Source: Nocardioides marmorisolisilvae
GTDB lineage: Bacteria; Actinomycetota; Actinomycetes; Propionibacteriales; Nocardioidaceae
Assembly (NCBI RefSeq): GCF_031656915.1
Contig: NZ_CP134227.1
Coordinates: 3,658,001 to 3,722,000 of the forward strand
Direction: 5' to 3'
DNA length: 64,000 nt
Part shown: piece after piece, positions 8,031 through 16,141 of the stretch
Layout: every line of letters starts with the position of its first letter
How positions within the stretch are numbered: the first letter of the stretch is position 1
Program-made: the position numbers and the translations under genes
The notes under the pieces: generated by a model
Databases searched by the model: none
What the model saw: the letters and a program-made list of their open reading frames with translations, nothing else
Told to the model about the DNA's origin: nothing

Positions 8031-9113
8031 TTAATGCGGGTCAGTGCGGGTCGGTGCGGGTCGGTGCGGGTCGTCGGTGCTGTCGAGCGCGAGGAGGCCG
8101 GCCTCGGCGATCCGTGCGACCTCGGCATCGAGGTCGCCGAATTCCTGACCGGCCATCTGGCCGCCGGCCGCTCGCGCCGAGATGCCTTGGGCGATCGCGG
8201 CGAACTTGAAGTGCGCCAACGCGGTGTACGCAGGCAACTCCGTCATGTCTGCGTCCGACAACTCCGCGTAGCGATCGACGAGTTGGGCCCGATCGGGGAA
8301 GCCCGGTTCGCGGGTCAACGCGGGTGTCAGCACGGGCACGGTCTCACCGGCCTGGATCCAATAGACGAGGAGCAGGCCGAGATCGGCCAGAGGATGGCCC
8401 AGGGTGGAGAGCTCCCAGTCGAGCACCGCCACGAGGCGGCGCGGATCGTCCGAAGCGAACACGCAGTTGTCGAGTCGGTAGTCCCCGTGAACGATGGTCG
8501 CCCGGGCCGGTTCCGCCCAGCGCTGCGCACCCAGCCGAGTCGAGAGTTCTGTCATGGCGGGTACGTTGTGCGTCCGGGTCGCCTCCCATTGCCGGGTCCA
8601 CGTCCTCACCTGTCGCGCGGCGAACTCCTGGGTCCTGCCGTACTCGCCGAGTCCCACACTCGCCGGGTCGACCGCGTGGAGGGTGGCGAGGCCCTCGATC
8701 AATGCGTCGGCCAGTGCGGTCCGATCGGTGGGTGAGTCGGCGTATCCGGCGGGAAGGGTCTCGCGAGGGATCACGCCGTCGACCTTCTCCATCACGTAGA
8801 ACGGGACGTCGAGCGTGCCCGGTGCGTCTCCGACGAGCACGATCCCGGGCACCGGCACGTCCGTTACGCCGAGCGCGCGTTGGATCCGCGCCTCCCGGGC
8901 CATGTCATGGGCCCGCGGGAGGAGGTGTCCGGTGGGGGGTCTGCGCAAGATCAACGAGCCGGCGTCCGAGGTCAGCTCGAAGGTGAGGTTCGACTTCCCG
9001 CCCGTGATCAGCGCTGCCGTGTGCTCGCGCCAGCGCTCATCCCCCGTGGCGCGGACCAGGGCGGGGCCGAGGCGGTCGGAGCGAGTCAAGGAGAACGTTT
9101 GTTCTGCAGTCAT
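8031..9113 (-). CDS. APH-family phosphotransferase (LvaA/ACAD10-kinase-like)
   Basis: 360-aa aminoglycoside-phosphotransferase-fold kinase. The Brenner-type catalytic loop reads HGDYRLDNCVF and the metal-binding segment VLDWELSTLGHPLADLG. The N-terminal GGKSNLTF is the nucleotide loop. In this neighbourhood (ACAD directly downstream) the closest known role is phosphorylation of a 4-hydroxyacyl-CoA, as by LvaA of Pseudomonas levulinate catabolism and the kinase domain of ACAD10/11; that is inference. The ATG at 9113 is preferred over a TTG at 9125. It is transcribed divergently from the XRE-TetR regulator, which probably controls it. Confidence 0.83.
   Translation of the reverse strand: MTAEQTFSLTRSDRLGPALVRATGDERWREHTAALITGGKSNLTFELTSDAGSLILRRPPTGHLLPRAHDMAREARIQRALGVTDVPVPGIVLVGDAPGTLDVPFYVMEKVDGVIPRETLPAGYADSPTDRTALADALIEGLATLHAVDPASVGLGEYGRTQEFAARQVRTWTRQWEATRTHNVPAMTELSTRLGAQRWAEPARATIVHGDYRLDNCVFASDDPRRLVAVLDWELSTLGHPLADLGLLLVYWIQAGETVPVLTPALTREPGFPDRAQLVDRYAELSDADMTELPAYTALAHFKFAAIAQGISARAAGGQMAGQEFGDLDAEVARIAEAGLLALDSTDDPHRPAPTRTDPH
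8034..8073. repeat. 10-bp tandem repeat at a gene junction
   Basis: Four near-identical 10-bp units (core TCGGTGCGGG, the first partial) in register. They encode the last residues of the APH protein (a Pro/Thr/Asp/His-rich tail) and run up to its stop codon. Repeats with a period that is not a multiple of three can shift frame when copy number changes, so the C-terminus of this kinase may vary between strains. Confidence 0.75.
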
Positions 9114-9165
9114 CGTGTAGTTCAACCTAGGAGGGGGAGCGTTTGCGGTCGAGAGCTATTCGACG

Positions 9166-9186
9166 GTGTTCAGGTATTCTGAACAC
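9166..9186. promoter_or_regulatory. Inverted-repeat operator abutting a regulator start
   Basis: Perfect 8-bp arms GTGTTCAG and CTGAACAC separated by 5 bp (GTATT). The right arm ends exactly one base before the GTG start of the XRE-TetR gene, and TATTCT at 9175-9180 could be its -10 box, which would make the mRNA leaderless or nearly so. Placement between divergent genes (APH start at 9113) suggests autoregulation plus control of the kinase/ACAD operon. Confidence 0.72.
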
Positions 9187-10047
9187 GTGACGGTCGATGG
9201 CCCGATCCGACGCGCGCGCGAGGACCGCGGTCGGTCGCTGCGGTCGGTCGCCGCTGAACTCGCCCTGAGTCCGGCAACCCTCAGTGCGATCGAGACCGGT
9301 CGAACATCTGTCACCGTCGACCGCCTCGCGCGCATCGCGGCCGTCCTCGGCGTACCGACGTCGTCGCTGCTGGAAGTTGACGACCACCCCGTACGACGGC
9401 CGCACCCCACGACCCGGCCCCGGGTCGCCCCATCGGCCCCGACGTCCTGGCGCGAGTTCCCCGACCTCAAGCTGGATCCGGTGCTCGCGAGCGCAATCCG
9501 CGTCTTCGTGACGACCGGCTATCACGGCGCGACGATCCGGTCGATCGCTGCCGGTGCCGGCACCAGCGTGTCCGGCGTCTATCAGCGCTACGACGGCAAG
9601 CAGCACCTCCTCGTGACCATCCTCGACCTGACGATGGACGAACTCGACTGGCGTCTGGCTGCCGCCCGCGCGTCGGCACCGGACGGTCCTGCCGGACCGC
9701 TCGTCCGGTTCGCGACGCTGGTCGAGGCGCTCGCGCTGTTTCACACGCGTCGGGCCGACCTCGCATTCATCGGGGCGAGCGAGATGCGCAGCATCCGACC
9801 GGCCGACCACGACCGCATCGCTCGACGACGCTCGGAGATCCAGCGGATGCTCGACCGTGAAATCCGTGCCGCAGTCAGATCGGGGCTGGTCGCGACCCGG
9901 CGTCCACGAGAGGACGGTCGAGCCATCGCGACAATGTGCACCTCGCTGCCGCAATGGTTCGACAACGCGGGATCGACAACGCCCGAGCAGATTGCCCACG
10001 AGTACGCGCTCCTCGCTCTGCGCATGCTCGGTACCCGTACCGGCTGA
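9187..10047 (+). CDS. XRE-TetR two-headed transcriptional regulator
   Basis: 286-aa regulator with two DNA-binding domains in series. Residues 1-65 form an XRE/Cro-type helix-turn-helix (LSPATLSAIETGR), and after a Pro/Arg-rich linker a TetR-type helix-turn-helix begins near residue 95 (YHGATIRSIAAGAGTSVSG, then YQRYDGKQHLL) followed by an all-helical ligand domain. TetR proteins normally carry one HTH and are about 200 aa, so this is a fusion. The GTG at 9187 is preferred over the GTG at 9166 because the latter lies inside the palindromic operator. It is divergent from the APH/ACAD genes, its likely targets; a fatty or acyl-CoA ligand is plausible but unproven. Confidence 0.85.
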   Translation: MTVDGPIRRAREDRGRSLRSVAAELALSPATLSAIETGRTSVTVDRLARIAAVLGVPTSSLLEVDDHPVRRPHPTTRPRVAPSAPTSWREFPDLKLDPVLASAIRVFVTTGYHGATIRSIAAGAGTSVSGVYQRYDGKQHLLVTILDLTMDELDWRLAAARASAPDGPAGPLVRFATLVEALALFHTRRADLAFIGASEMRSIRPADHDRIARRRSEIQRMLDREIRAAVRSGLVATRRPREDGRAIATMCTSLPQWFDNAGSTTPEQIAHEYALLALRMLGTRTG

Positions 10048-10105
10048 TCGCTCGCGGCGGACTAGAGAGCGTCGATCACCTTCAGATGGGGCGAGCCCTC
10101 CAAGA

Positions 10106-10197
10106 GGTGCTCGCGAGAGTGAACCCGCTGACCAGTGCTTCTTCTTGGGCCGGGGTGATCGGGCGTCACTCGTGGCGGAGCTGGCACGGGACACATT
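10106..10197 (-). pseudogene. Relic of the conserved element gene at 55.6-57.0 kb
   Basis: Within the roughly 185-bp gap after the regulator, 10121-10192 matches 55762-55833 at 67 of 72 positions by hand alignment. Read on the minus strand it encodes the same C-terminal peptide (RPITPAQEEALVSGFTLA), but the Trp codon before RPIT is a stop here. Nothing else in the gap looks coding. It is a short dead copy of part of the gene adjacent to the relaxase, in the same orientation. Confidence 0.82.
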
Positions 10198-10232
10198 CGA
10201 CGTCGGTCCGCACTAATAGGTCGAGAGCGACC

Positions 10233-11132
10233 TCAGGTGTCCAGGAGGCACGAGACCTCCGCCGCCAGCGCCTCCGGCCGGTCCGACTGCACGTTGTGGC
10301 CGCAGCGAGGGATCTCCACGCTGCGGACGCGCCGGTTCGACCGGAGCATCCGCTGACGGTCCTCGACGGTGACGATTGGGGAGTCGCCCGCGACCACCAG
10401 CGTCGTCGGACACTGCAGCAGCGCGACCTCGCTCCACAGCGAGGCCATCTCGTCGAAGAGCCGCTCGGTCTGGGTGCGACCGTCCTCCCACCGTCGTGGA
10501 TCCGCGCGCCATGCGTAGCTGCCGTCGTCCCGCCTCACGGCGTTGTAGCGCAAGGAGCGCTCCAGGGAGGCGTCGCTCGCCGTGGGGAGGTACCGGCGGG
10601 TGTGCCGGAGGAGCGCCTCGAAGTCGGCGAACACCTCGGTCTCCGCCAGGGTTGCGAGGTCTCCGGCGCGCCCGGGTCGGTTGCCGGGCGTGATGTCCAC
10701 CAGGACGAGGCCCCGAGCGAGGTCCGGATGGGCCGCGGCGAGCGCGAGCGCGGCCAGGCCGCCGAGGGACATCCCGACCACCACACGGGGAACGGCGGGG
10801 AGGCTCCCGATCGCAGTGGCGAGCGAAGCGGCCATCCGGCGAGGCCGGTAGTCCGGGGTGGGGTACCAGCCGGAGCGCCCGTGGCCGGGCAGGTCCAGAG
10901 CGAGCGCGGGCCCAGTCCCAGTGAGGAGCATCCGGTCCCAGGTGTGGGCGTTCTGGCCGCCACCGTGCAGCAGGATGACCTTGGGGTCGTCGCCCCCCCA
11001 AGACAGCCCGCTCACCCGGACATCGCCGCCGTCGAGCTCGACGCGGCGCACCGCTGCGGGGTCCAGCCCCACGCCGAGCTCGGCCGCGTGCCGGTGGACG
11101 CTCGCGATCTCGTCGTCGGTGTGCTCAGGCAC
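10233..11132 (-). CDS. Alpha/beta hydrolase
   Basis: 299-aa alpha/beta-hydrolase-fold enzyme. The oxyanion-loop motif is LLHGGGQNAHTWD, the nucleophile elbow GMSLGGLAAL, the acid lies near VVAGDSPIV and the catalytic His in CGHNVQ. There is no signal peptide, so it acts in the cytoplasm, probably on an ester, lactone or thioester intermediate. GTG at 11132 is chosen since the reading frame further upstream runs deep into the neighbouring SDR relic. It overlaps that relic's stop by a few bases, so both once belonged to one minus-strand operon downstream of the CoA-transferase gene. Substrate unknown. Confidence 0.83.
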   Translation of the reverse strand: MPEHTDDEIASVHRHAAELGVGLDPAAVRRVELDGGDVRVSGLSWGGDDPKVILLHGGGQNAHTWDRMLLTGTGPALALDLPGHGRSGWYPTPDYRPRRMAASLATAIGSLPAVPRVVVGMSLGGLAALALAAAHPDLARGLVLVDITPGNRPGRAGDLATLAETEVFADFEALLRHTRRYLPTASDASLERSLRYNAVRRDDGSYAWRADPRRWEDGRTQTERLFDEMASLWSEVALLQCPTTLVVAGDSPIVTVEDRQRMLRSNRRVRSVEIPRCGHNVQSDRPEALAAEVSCLLDT

Positions 11133-11555
11133 GACCGCCGTCCACGCTGATCGCGGTTCCCGTGGTGACCGACGATGCCTCGGTGGCCCGGTACAGGGCG
11201 GTGCCCCCGATCTTCTCCGGTCGATCGTCACGACCCAGCGCGGTGACCTCGCAGACAGCGGCCACCGCCTCCTCGGTCCAGTGCCGGCCGACGTCGGAGC
11301 CGAAGGCCCCCGGCATGATCGTGTTCATGGGAACGGGGGCGAACTCCGCCGTCAGCGCCGCCGTCATGGCGTTCACGCCGGCCCTCGCACCGCCTAGGGA
11401 ACGATTGACGGTCTTGTCCCACAACGCCTCGGTCACCTCGGCGACGGAGGGATAGCGGAGCGACATGCCCGCATTGTCCACCAGGACGTCGACGCGCCCT
11501 GCCAGTCCAGTGCGTGGGTCGCGGCTGCAAGGGCGGGTGCGAGTCGCTCCCCGCA
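11125..11555 (-). pseudogene. Degraded SDR, relative of the SDR at 24.6 kb
   Basis: Pieces of a short-chain dehydrogenase closely resembling the intact gene at 24604-25374: VDVLVDNAGMS, WDKTVN, AGVNAMTAAL, NTIMPGAFGSDV and SVDGGRA. About 39 residues between WDKTVN and AGVNAMTAAL are deleted, including the Ser and the YxxxK catalytic residues. Upstream of the NAG motif the matching sequence continues in another frame (near 11500), so there is also a frameshift. The 3' end retains an intact frame to its stop. It cannot encode an active enzyme. Confidence 0.85.
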
Positions 11556-11598
11556 GGTGAGAGCGTGTGTTATCAGACAGGATGAAAGTGACCGTTCT

Positions 11599-13968
11599 TC
11601 ATTCATGATCCTGCGATTCGTCGGTTCGAGAACGGGAGTCGCATAGTTGGATGACCCCGGCCCGGGCGGCTTCGTCGATCTGGGCCTCGGACAGCCTGAG
11701 AACGTCTCGGCAGATGGTGCGGGTGTCTTGTCCTTGAAGGGGGGCTGGTAACAGATCAATCTGCGGAAGGCTGGCAAATCGTGCCGGTGCGCCCGTCGCC
11801 GGAAGCACTCCTGGACCGTGTGGCTGATAAACGGGCCGGAGGAACTGTCGGTCCAGCAACTGGGGATCGCGCATCAGGTCAGTGGGTCGCTGGACGACAC
11901 CGCAGGGAACACCTGCATCCTGCAGCGTTGACATGGCTTCGGAGGCCGGATGATGGGCGAACCAATTGATCGCGGTATTCACGAGAGCCGCGCGCTCGGT
12001 GGTCCGACACCCCAGGACTTCAGCCAGTTTCGCGGAGTCACGCGGATCGCGCAGCTCGACCACGCACCACTGGTCGCGGCCGGCACATTGGAGGACGTGT
12101 ACGTCGGGTGATGGATACGCGCAATCGTCACCTGAAATGGAGGCAAAGGCGAATCGCGATGAGAGTTGCGCCAGGATCGTCTCGGCTTGGGAGACGCTCA
12201 CCCGGGCACCGATCCCGTCGCCGTTTCGTTTGATGAGCGCTGCGAGGACGGTAATGGCAGAGATGATCGCCGACACATTGTCTGGGTAGATCGTCGAGGT
12301 GTCTGCATATCCGTCCTCGAGCTCTGGGTATCGCCACAACGAGGTGAGACCGGTCGCGGCGCGCACCAGCGGCCCGTAGCCCATACGCTCGCTCCACGGC
12401 CCGGTCGGACCGAAGGCGCTGCTGTCGGCGACGACGATGCCTGGGTTCAGAGTGCGTAGCCGCTCGTAGTCGAGCCCGAGTGCCGCCATCGTGCCAGGTT
12501 TGAAGTTCGACACCACCACGTCGGAACCGCGGACGAGTTCTTCGAAGAGCTCGATGCCTCGGGGATCGCGGAGATTGAGTCCCAGGCTCTGCTTGTTACG
12601 GTGGCCGTAGGCGAGGGATACCGTCATCGTGTCGGCAGGGGCAACCTGACGACTTCCATCGGGGAAATTGCGGTTTTCTACCTTGATCACTTCGGCACCG
12701 AGGTCCGCGAAGAGCCGCCCGATCTCGGCCCCGACCACGATGACGCCCAGGTCCAGCACCCGTAGGCCCGCGAAGGGTAGTGCCCCTGGAGGACCTCCAC
12801 CCTGGCTGTCGGTCGGGCGCTTGTCGATGTCGGCAAGTTCGCGGAGTACCTCGGCGCGATGTTCGTCGTGCTGCGGCGCCCGGCGGCGGATGCCGGCCCG
12901 CTCGCCGTCGAACTCGACGAAGCCATTCGCCAGCGCAATCGTCTGCCCGTTGTCGTCCAACGGTGTGCGGACGAAGGCTCTTCTGGTTCCGAACTGTTCA
13001 CAGTCGAAGACCTGGGCCGGCGTCTGGACCCGGGCGAGCGGTACGCCGAATCGCTCGGCTTCGGTCTCCAGCTCGGTAGCCGTCCTGGTGCGGAGGAATC
13101 CGCCGACGACGGTGTCGATCAGGTCTCGCGCCTGCTGACGCGCGACGAGTGAGCCAAGTTCGGGATCGGCGAGCTCGGGCGGTGAACCCATCCAGCTCAG
13201 GAGAGACTCCCACTGCCTGGTCGCGAGCACGCACATTCGCACGTAACCGTCCTTGCAGCGGAAGATCGGATAGAGGTGTCGAGTGTCCTGCTGCTCGTAT
13301 TCCTCTTCCCATGGTGGCCGACCGCCCGACGCAGTGCCTCGGATCCCGAACAAGGGATCGACGGACTGGATGGCTGCTTCGTAGGTCGAGGCGTCGATGA
13401 ACTCGCCCCGTCCGGTTCCCAGTCGCCGGTAATAGGCGGCAAGTGCGGACCATGCCGTGAGGACCGCGGCTGACTCGGTCACGATTCCGTTGGGGGGTGA
13501 GAGCGGCTCCTGTCCGGGGAGCCGTGATTGGACGGATACGCCTATGAGTGCGCCGAGGACGGCGTCAGTGCCGATCCAGTCCCGGCGAGGCCCGGTGAGT
13601 CCGAAGTCCGTCAGGGCGACCACGATGAGGTGCGGATGCGCCGCAGCGATCTCCTCGGGGCTGACAGGGATCAACGGCGCATCAGGTTGCTGGAAGATGA
13701 TGTCGCTCCTGCCGACCAGATCCCAGAAGAACTCGACATCTTCTGTGGTGTCGGCATCCAGGGCGATCGCGCGCTTGTTGGCGTTGTGGACCGCGTAGCT
13801 GATGCTGCGGTCCCGCCACATCGGCAGTGCGGTACGGCTGCTCGAGCCCTGAGCCGTTTCGACGCGGATGACGTCAGCGCCCAGATCGCCGAGCAGGCGC
13901 GGTGCAAGTTCTCCTCGCCCATCTGTCAGGTCGAGTACCCGTAGTCCTGTAAGCGGCAGTTTCGGCAT
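11599..13968 (-). CDS. Tandem-fused class III (CaiB/BaiF) CoA-transferase
   Basis: 789-aa protein made of two CaiB/BaiF domains, about residues 1-375 and 392-789, joined by a Gly/Pro-rich linker. Each half begins with the family start (LTGLRVLDLTDGRGELAPRL; FAGLRVLDLGVIVVGAEIGR) and carries LGADVI(R/K)VE. Single-domain members are about 400 aa. By hand alignment the conserved catalytic Asp region is retained in the C-terminal half (IYPDNVSA) but altered in the N-terminal half (IVTESAA). It should move CoA between acyl groups, activating a pathway acid. It lies 6 bp downstream of the fused ACAD gene and belongs to the operon starting at the acyl-CoA synthetase at 17659. A similar fusion occurs at 38425-40881. 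Confidence 0.86.
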   Translation of the reverse strand: MPKLPLTGLRVLDLTDGRGELAPRLLGDLGADVIRVETAQGSSSRTALPMWRDRSISYAVHNANKRAIALDADTTEDVEFFWDLVGRSDIIFQQPDAPLIPVSPEEIAAAHPHLIVVALTDFGLTGPRRDWIGTDAVLGALIGVSVQSRLPGQEPLSPPNGIVTESAAVLTAWSALAAYYRRLGTGRGEFIDASTYEAAIQSVDPLFGIRGTASGGRPPWEEEYEQQDTRHLYPIFRCKDGYVRMCVLATRQWESLLSWMGSPPELADPELGSLVARQQARDLIDTVVGGFLRTRTATELETEAERFGVPLARVQTPAQVFDCEQFGTRRAFVRTPLDDNGQTIALANGFVEFDGERAGIRRRAPQHDEHRAEVLRELADIDKRPTDSQGGGPPGALPFAGLRVLDLGVIVVGAEIGRLFADLGAEVIKVENRNFPDGSRQVAPADTMTVSLAYGHRNKQSLGLNLRDPRGIELFEELVRGSDVVVSNFKPGTMAALGLDYERLRTLNPGIVVADSSAFGPTGPWSERMGYGPLVRAATGLTSLWRYPELEDGYADTSTIYPDNVSAIISAITVLAALIKRNGDGIGARVSVSQAETILAQLSSRFAFASISGDDCAYPSPDVHVLQCAGRDQWCVVELRDPRDSAKLAEVLGCRTTERAALVNTAINWFAHHPASEAMSTLQDAGVPCGVVQRPTDLMRDPQLLDRQFLRPVYQPHGPGVLPATGAPARFASLPQIDLLPAPLQGQDTRTICRDVLRLSEAQIDEAARAGVIQLCDSRSRTDESQDHE

Positions 13969-13974
13969 CGCCGG

Positions 13975-16119
13975 TCAGCCCTTCGCCATGCCCAGCGACC
14001 GTGCAATGAGGTTGCGTTGAATATCGATGGTTCCGCCGCCGACCGCATGCATGATCGAGGCGCGCAGGGCATATTCGAAACCCCCGCACCCCGGTACGTC
14101 GGCGACGTCCTCGCCGAGAATCGCGCTGGGGCCGAGTAGGCCCAGGGCCGACACGCCGAAGTCCTCGTAGAGCGAGGCCGCAACGACCTTGGCCATCGGC
14201 GCCTCCAGGCGTGCGCCGCCTCCGGCAGCGGTCGCGCGAACGCTCGCCGCGACCAGCACCCGTGCTGCCTGAACCCGTGCGGACAGCTGGGTGATCGTCG
14301 CCCTGGCCGCAGAGCCGACGGGGCCGACGACATCGGGCCGATCTCTGGTAGCTGCGAGCAGATCCTCGAGAAGGCGCAGACATTCGGCCGCGATGTTCGC
14401 CATGGCGATCCGCTCCTGGGCGAGCGCCTCGCCGATCACCTTCCAGCCCCCGTTAACCTCACCGATCCGGTCGCTGTCCGGGACACGGAAGTCATCGAAG
14501 AAGGTCGTGCAAGAGATTTCGCCGGACAACGCGACATGCTGCTGGGCCTCCCAGCCCGATCCCTCGATCGGAGTGAGGAAGAGCGTGATGCCTGCGTGGG
14601 GCGGCGTCGCGTCCGGGTCGGTTCGTGCCGCGAGCCACACGTACTCTGCTCGTTGCGCGCCCGTGCCCCACATCTTGCTGCCGTTGACGACCCAGTCGTC
14701 GCCCTCGCGAACTGCCCGCGTCCGAAGGTGAGCCAGGTCTGATCCGACCTCTGGCTCAGAGTAGGCAAGATACTGGGTCAGCCGGCCGCTGTTGAGCAGA
14801 GGCAGGAAGCGCTCGCACTGTTCGGGTGTTCCGTGACGGAGGATCGCGGTACCGAACATGTCGGCGACGATCTTCGCTTCGAGGTGGATGTTGTGGGCGG
14901 CAAGCTCCTCGGCGAGAACGATCTGGTGCTCGATCGGGGCATCGGCACCGCCGAACTCCTTGGGCCAGGCGAGCGAGAAGTAGCCGGCCTCGCTGAAGGC
15001 GGCGAGCAGGTCGGGCGACGGTGGCGCATCCAGATGCTGTACCGCTCCGACTCCGCTGAAGGGCGCGAGCACCTTGCGGACCTCTTGACGGAACTGTTCT
15101 GCGGACTCGCCGAGACCCAGAGCGGGCAGGCTGCGACTGGCCCGGAGGAGCTGTTCGGCGGGTTCACCCGAAGCTGGAGGAATTGCCCGCAGCCTGACCA
15201 GATCGGCGTGCAGGCGTCGGAAGAGCCAGGGTGCCTCGTGTTCCTCGAAGTAGCCTTGGGCGGCCAGCGTGTGGGCGTTGTCGAACTGGACGCGCGGCAG
15301 GGTCTCGACCGCGTAGGCGATCGCGAGCTCAGCGCTCAAGTGGCGATCGGGAGCCCCGTTGACGATCGACGCGGCTGCCTCCATCAGGAGCAGGCCCAGC
15401 GCGGTCAGGTCGATGGCCCCGTTCGCCGCTCGATGGGAGACGGCTTGGTAGGCGCCGATCGGCTTGCCAAAAGCCTCACGGGTCCGTGCGTACTCAAGTG
15501 CCAACTCGTGGCACCGGCTGGCTGCTGCGCGTGCCCGGGCAGCGAGACCGAGACGAAGCGTTGCGGCGAGGTCGTCGACTGCGTCCATCGCGAGCGTGAA
15601 GCTGCAGTCAGCTGCGCCCACCGAAGCCTCATGCCAATCCGGCTTGGCCAGGCCCGGTCTGGGCTCGAGCGAAACGACGGGCATCAGGTCGACCGCGCCG
15701 GTCCTGTCATCAACCACCAGGGCATGCGTGACGGACGTTCCCCCATCCACCAGGAGGCGCGGCGGTGCCCCGTCGTGCGTGAAGAAGGTGGCCGTCCGAA
15801 CGTCGGCCGCCGTCACCCGTGCAGCCCATTCGTCCAGGCCAGCGACCTTGAGCGCGAGGACAGCGACGTAGGCGTCTGTGAGAGGGAGAGGGAGCCCGAA
15901 GCCTCCTGTCTGGGACACGGCCGTCAGGAGAGCATCCGCAGCTGACTCATCGGCCAATCCGCACCACCCCAACTCCGCAGCTCGGGCCCATAGACCTTCG
16001 AGGCGTACGTCGGCGTCCGCCTCGCCAGCAGTGCGGGCATCCGGCCAGTGCTGCGAGATCGCGCCGTGGACGGAGGCACCGAATGCATCGAGTTCTTCGG
16101 GCGTCAGGGACGTCATCAT
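13975..16119 (-). CDS. Fused double acyl-CoA dehydrogenase (FadE34-like)
   Basis: 714-aa protein with two ACAD domains head to tail. The N-terminal half (about 1-340) is a weakly conserved ACAD with YARTREAFGKPIGAYQAV; the C-terminal half (about 355-714) carries the better FAD-site motifs YSEPEVGSDLAHLRT, VVNGSKMWGTGA and GGGTIDIQRNLIA. This size and organisation match mycobacterial FadE34-type enzymes, where one half binds FAD and the other is structural. Those act on steroid or bulky side-chain acyl-CoAs; the same substrate class here is only inference. Start at tandem ATGs 16119/16116, with GGAAGA just upstream. It sits between the synthetase and CoA-transferase genes in one operon. Confidence 0.84.
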   Translation of the reverse strand: MMTSLTPEELDAFGASVHGAISQHWPDARTAGEADADVRLEGLWARAAELGWCGLADESAADALLTAVSQTGGFGLPLPLTDAYVAVLALKVAGLDEWAARVTAADVRTATFFTHDGAPPRLLVDGGTSVTHALVVDDRTGAVDLMPVVSLEPRPGLAKPDWHEASVGAADCSFTLAMDAVDDLAATLRLGLAARARAAASRCHELALEYARTREAFGKPIGAYQAVSHRAANGAIDLTALGLLLMEAAASIVNGAPDRHLSAELAIAYAVETLPRVQFDNAHTLAAQGYFEEHEAPWLFRRLHADLVRLRAIPPASGEPAEQLLRASRSLPALGLGESAEQFRQEVRKVLAPFSGVGAVQHLDAPPSPDLLAAFSEAGYFSLAWPKEFGGADAPIEHQIVLAEELAAHNIHLEAKIVADMFGTAILRHGTPEQCERFLPLLNSGRLTQYLAYSEPEVGSDLAHLRTRAVREGDDWVVNGSKMWGTGAQRAEYVWLAARTDPDATPPHAGITLFLTPIEGSGWEAQQHVALSGEISCTTFFDDFRVPDSDRIGEVNGGWKVIGEALAQERIAMANIAAECLRLLEDLLAATRDRPDVVGPVGSAARATITQLSARVQAARVLVAASVRATAAGGGARLEAPMAKVVAASLYEDFGVSALGLLGPSAILGEDVADVPGCGGFEYALRASIMHAVGGGTIDIQRNLIARSLGMAKG

Positions 16120-16141
16120 CTTCCTCCGTTGGGTGGCGCGC

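Noticed and set aside
11571-11586. Regulon-box-like TTATCAGACAGG upstream of the SDR relic
   Set aside because: Only the ATCAGAC core matches; flanks and symmetry are absent, so it is not counted among the boxes.
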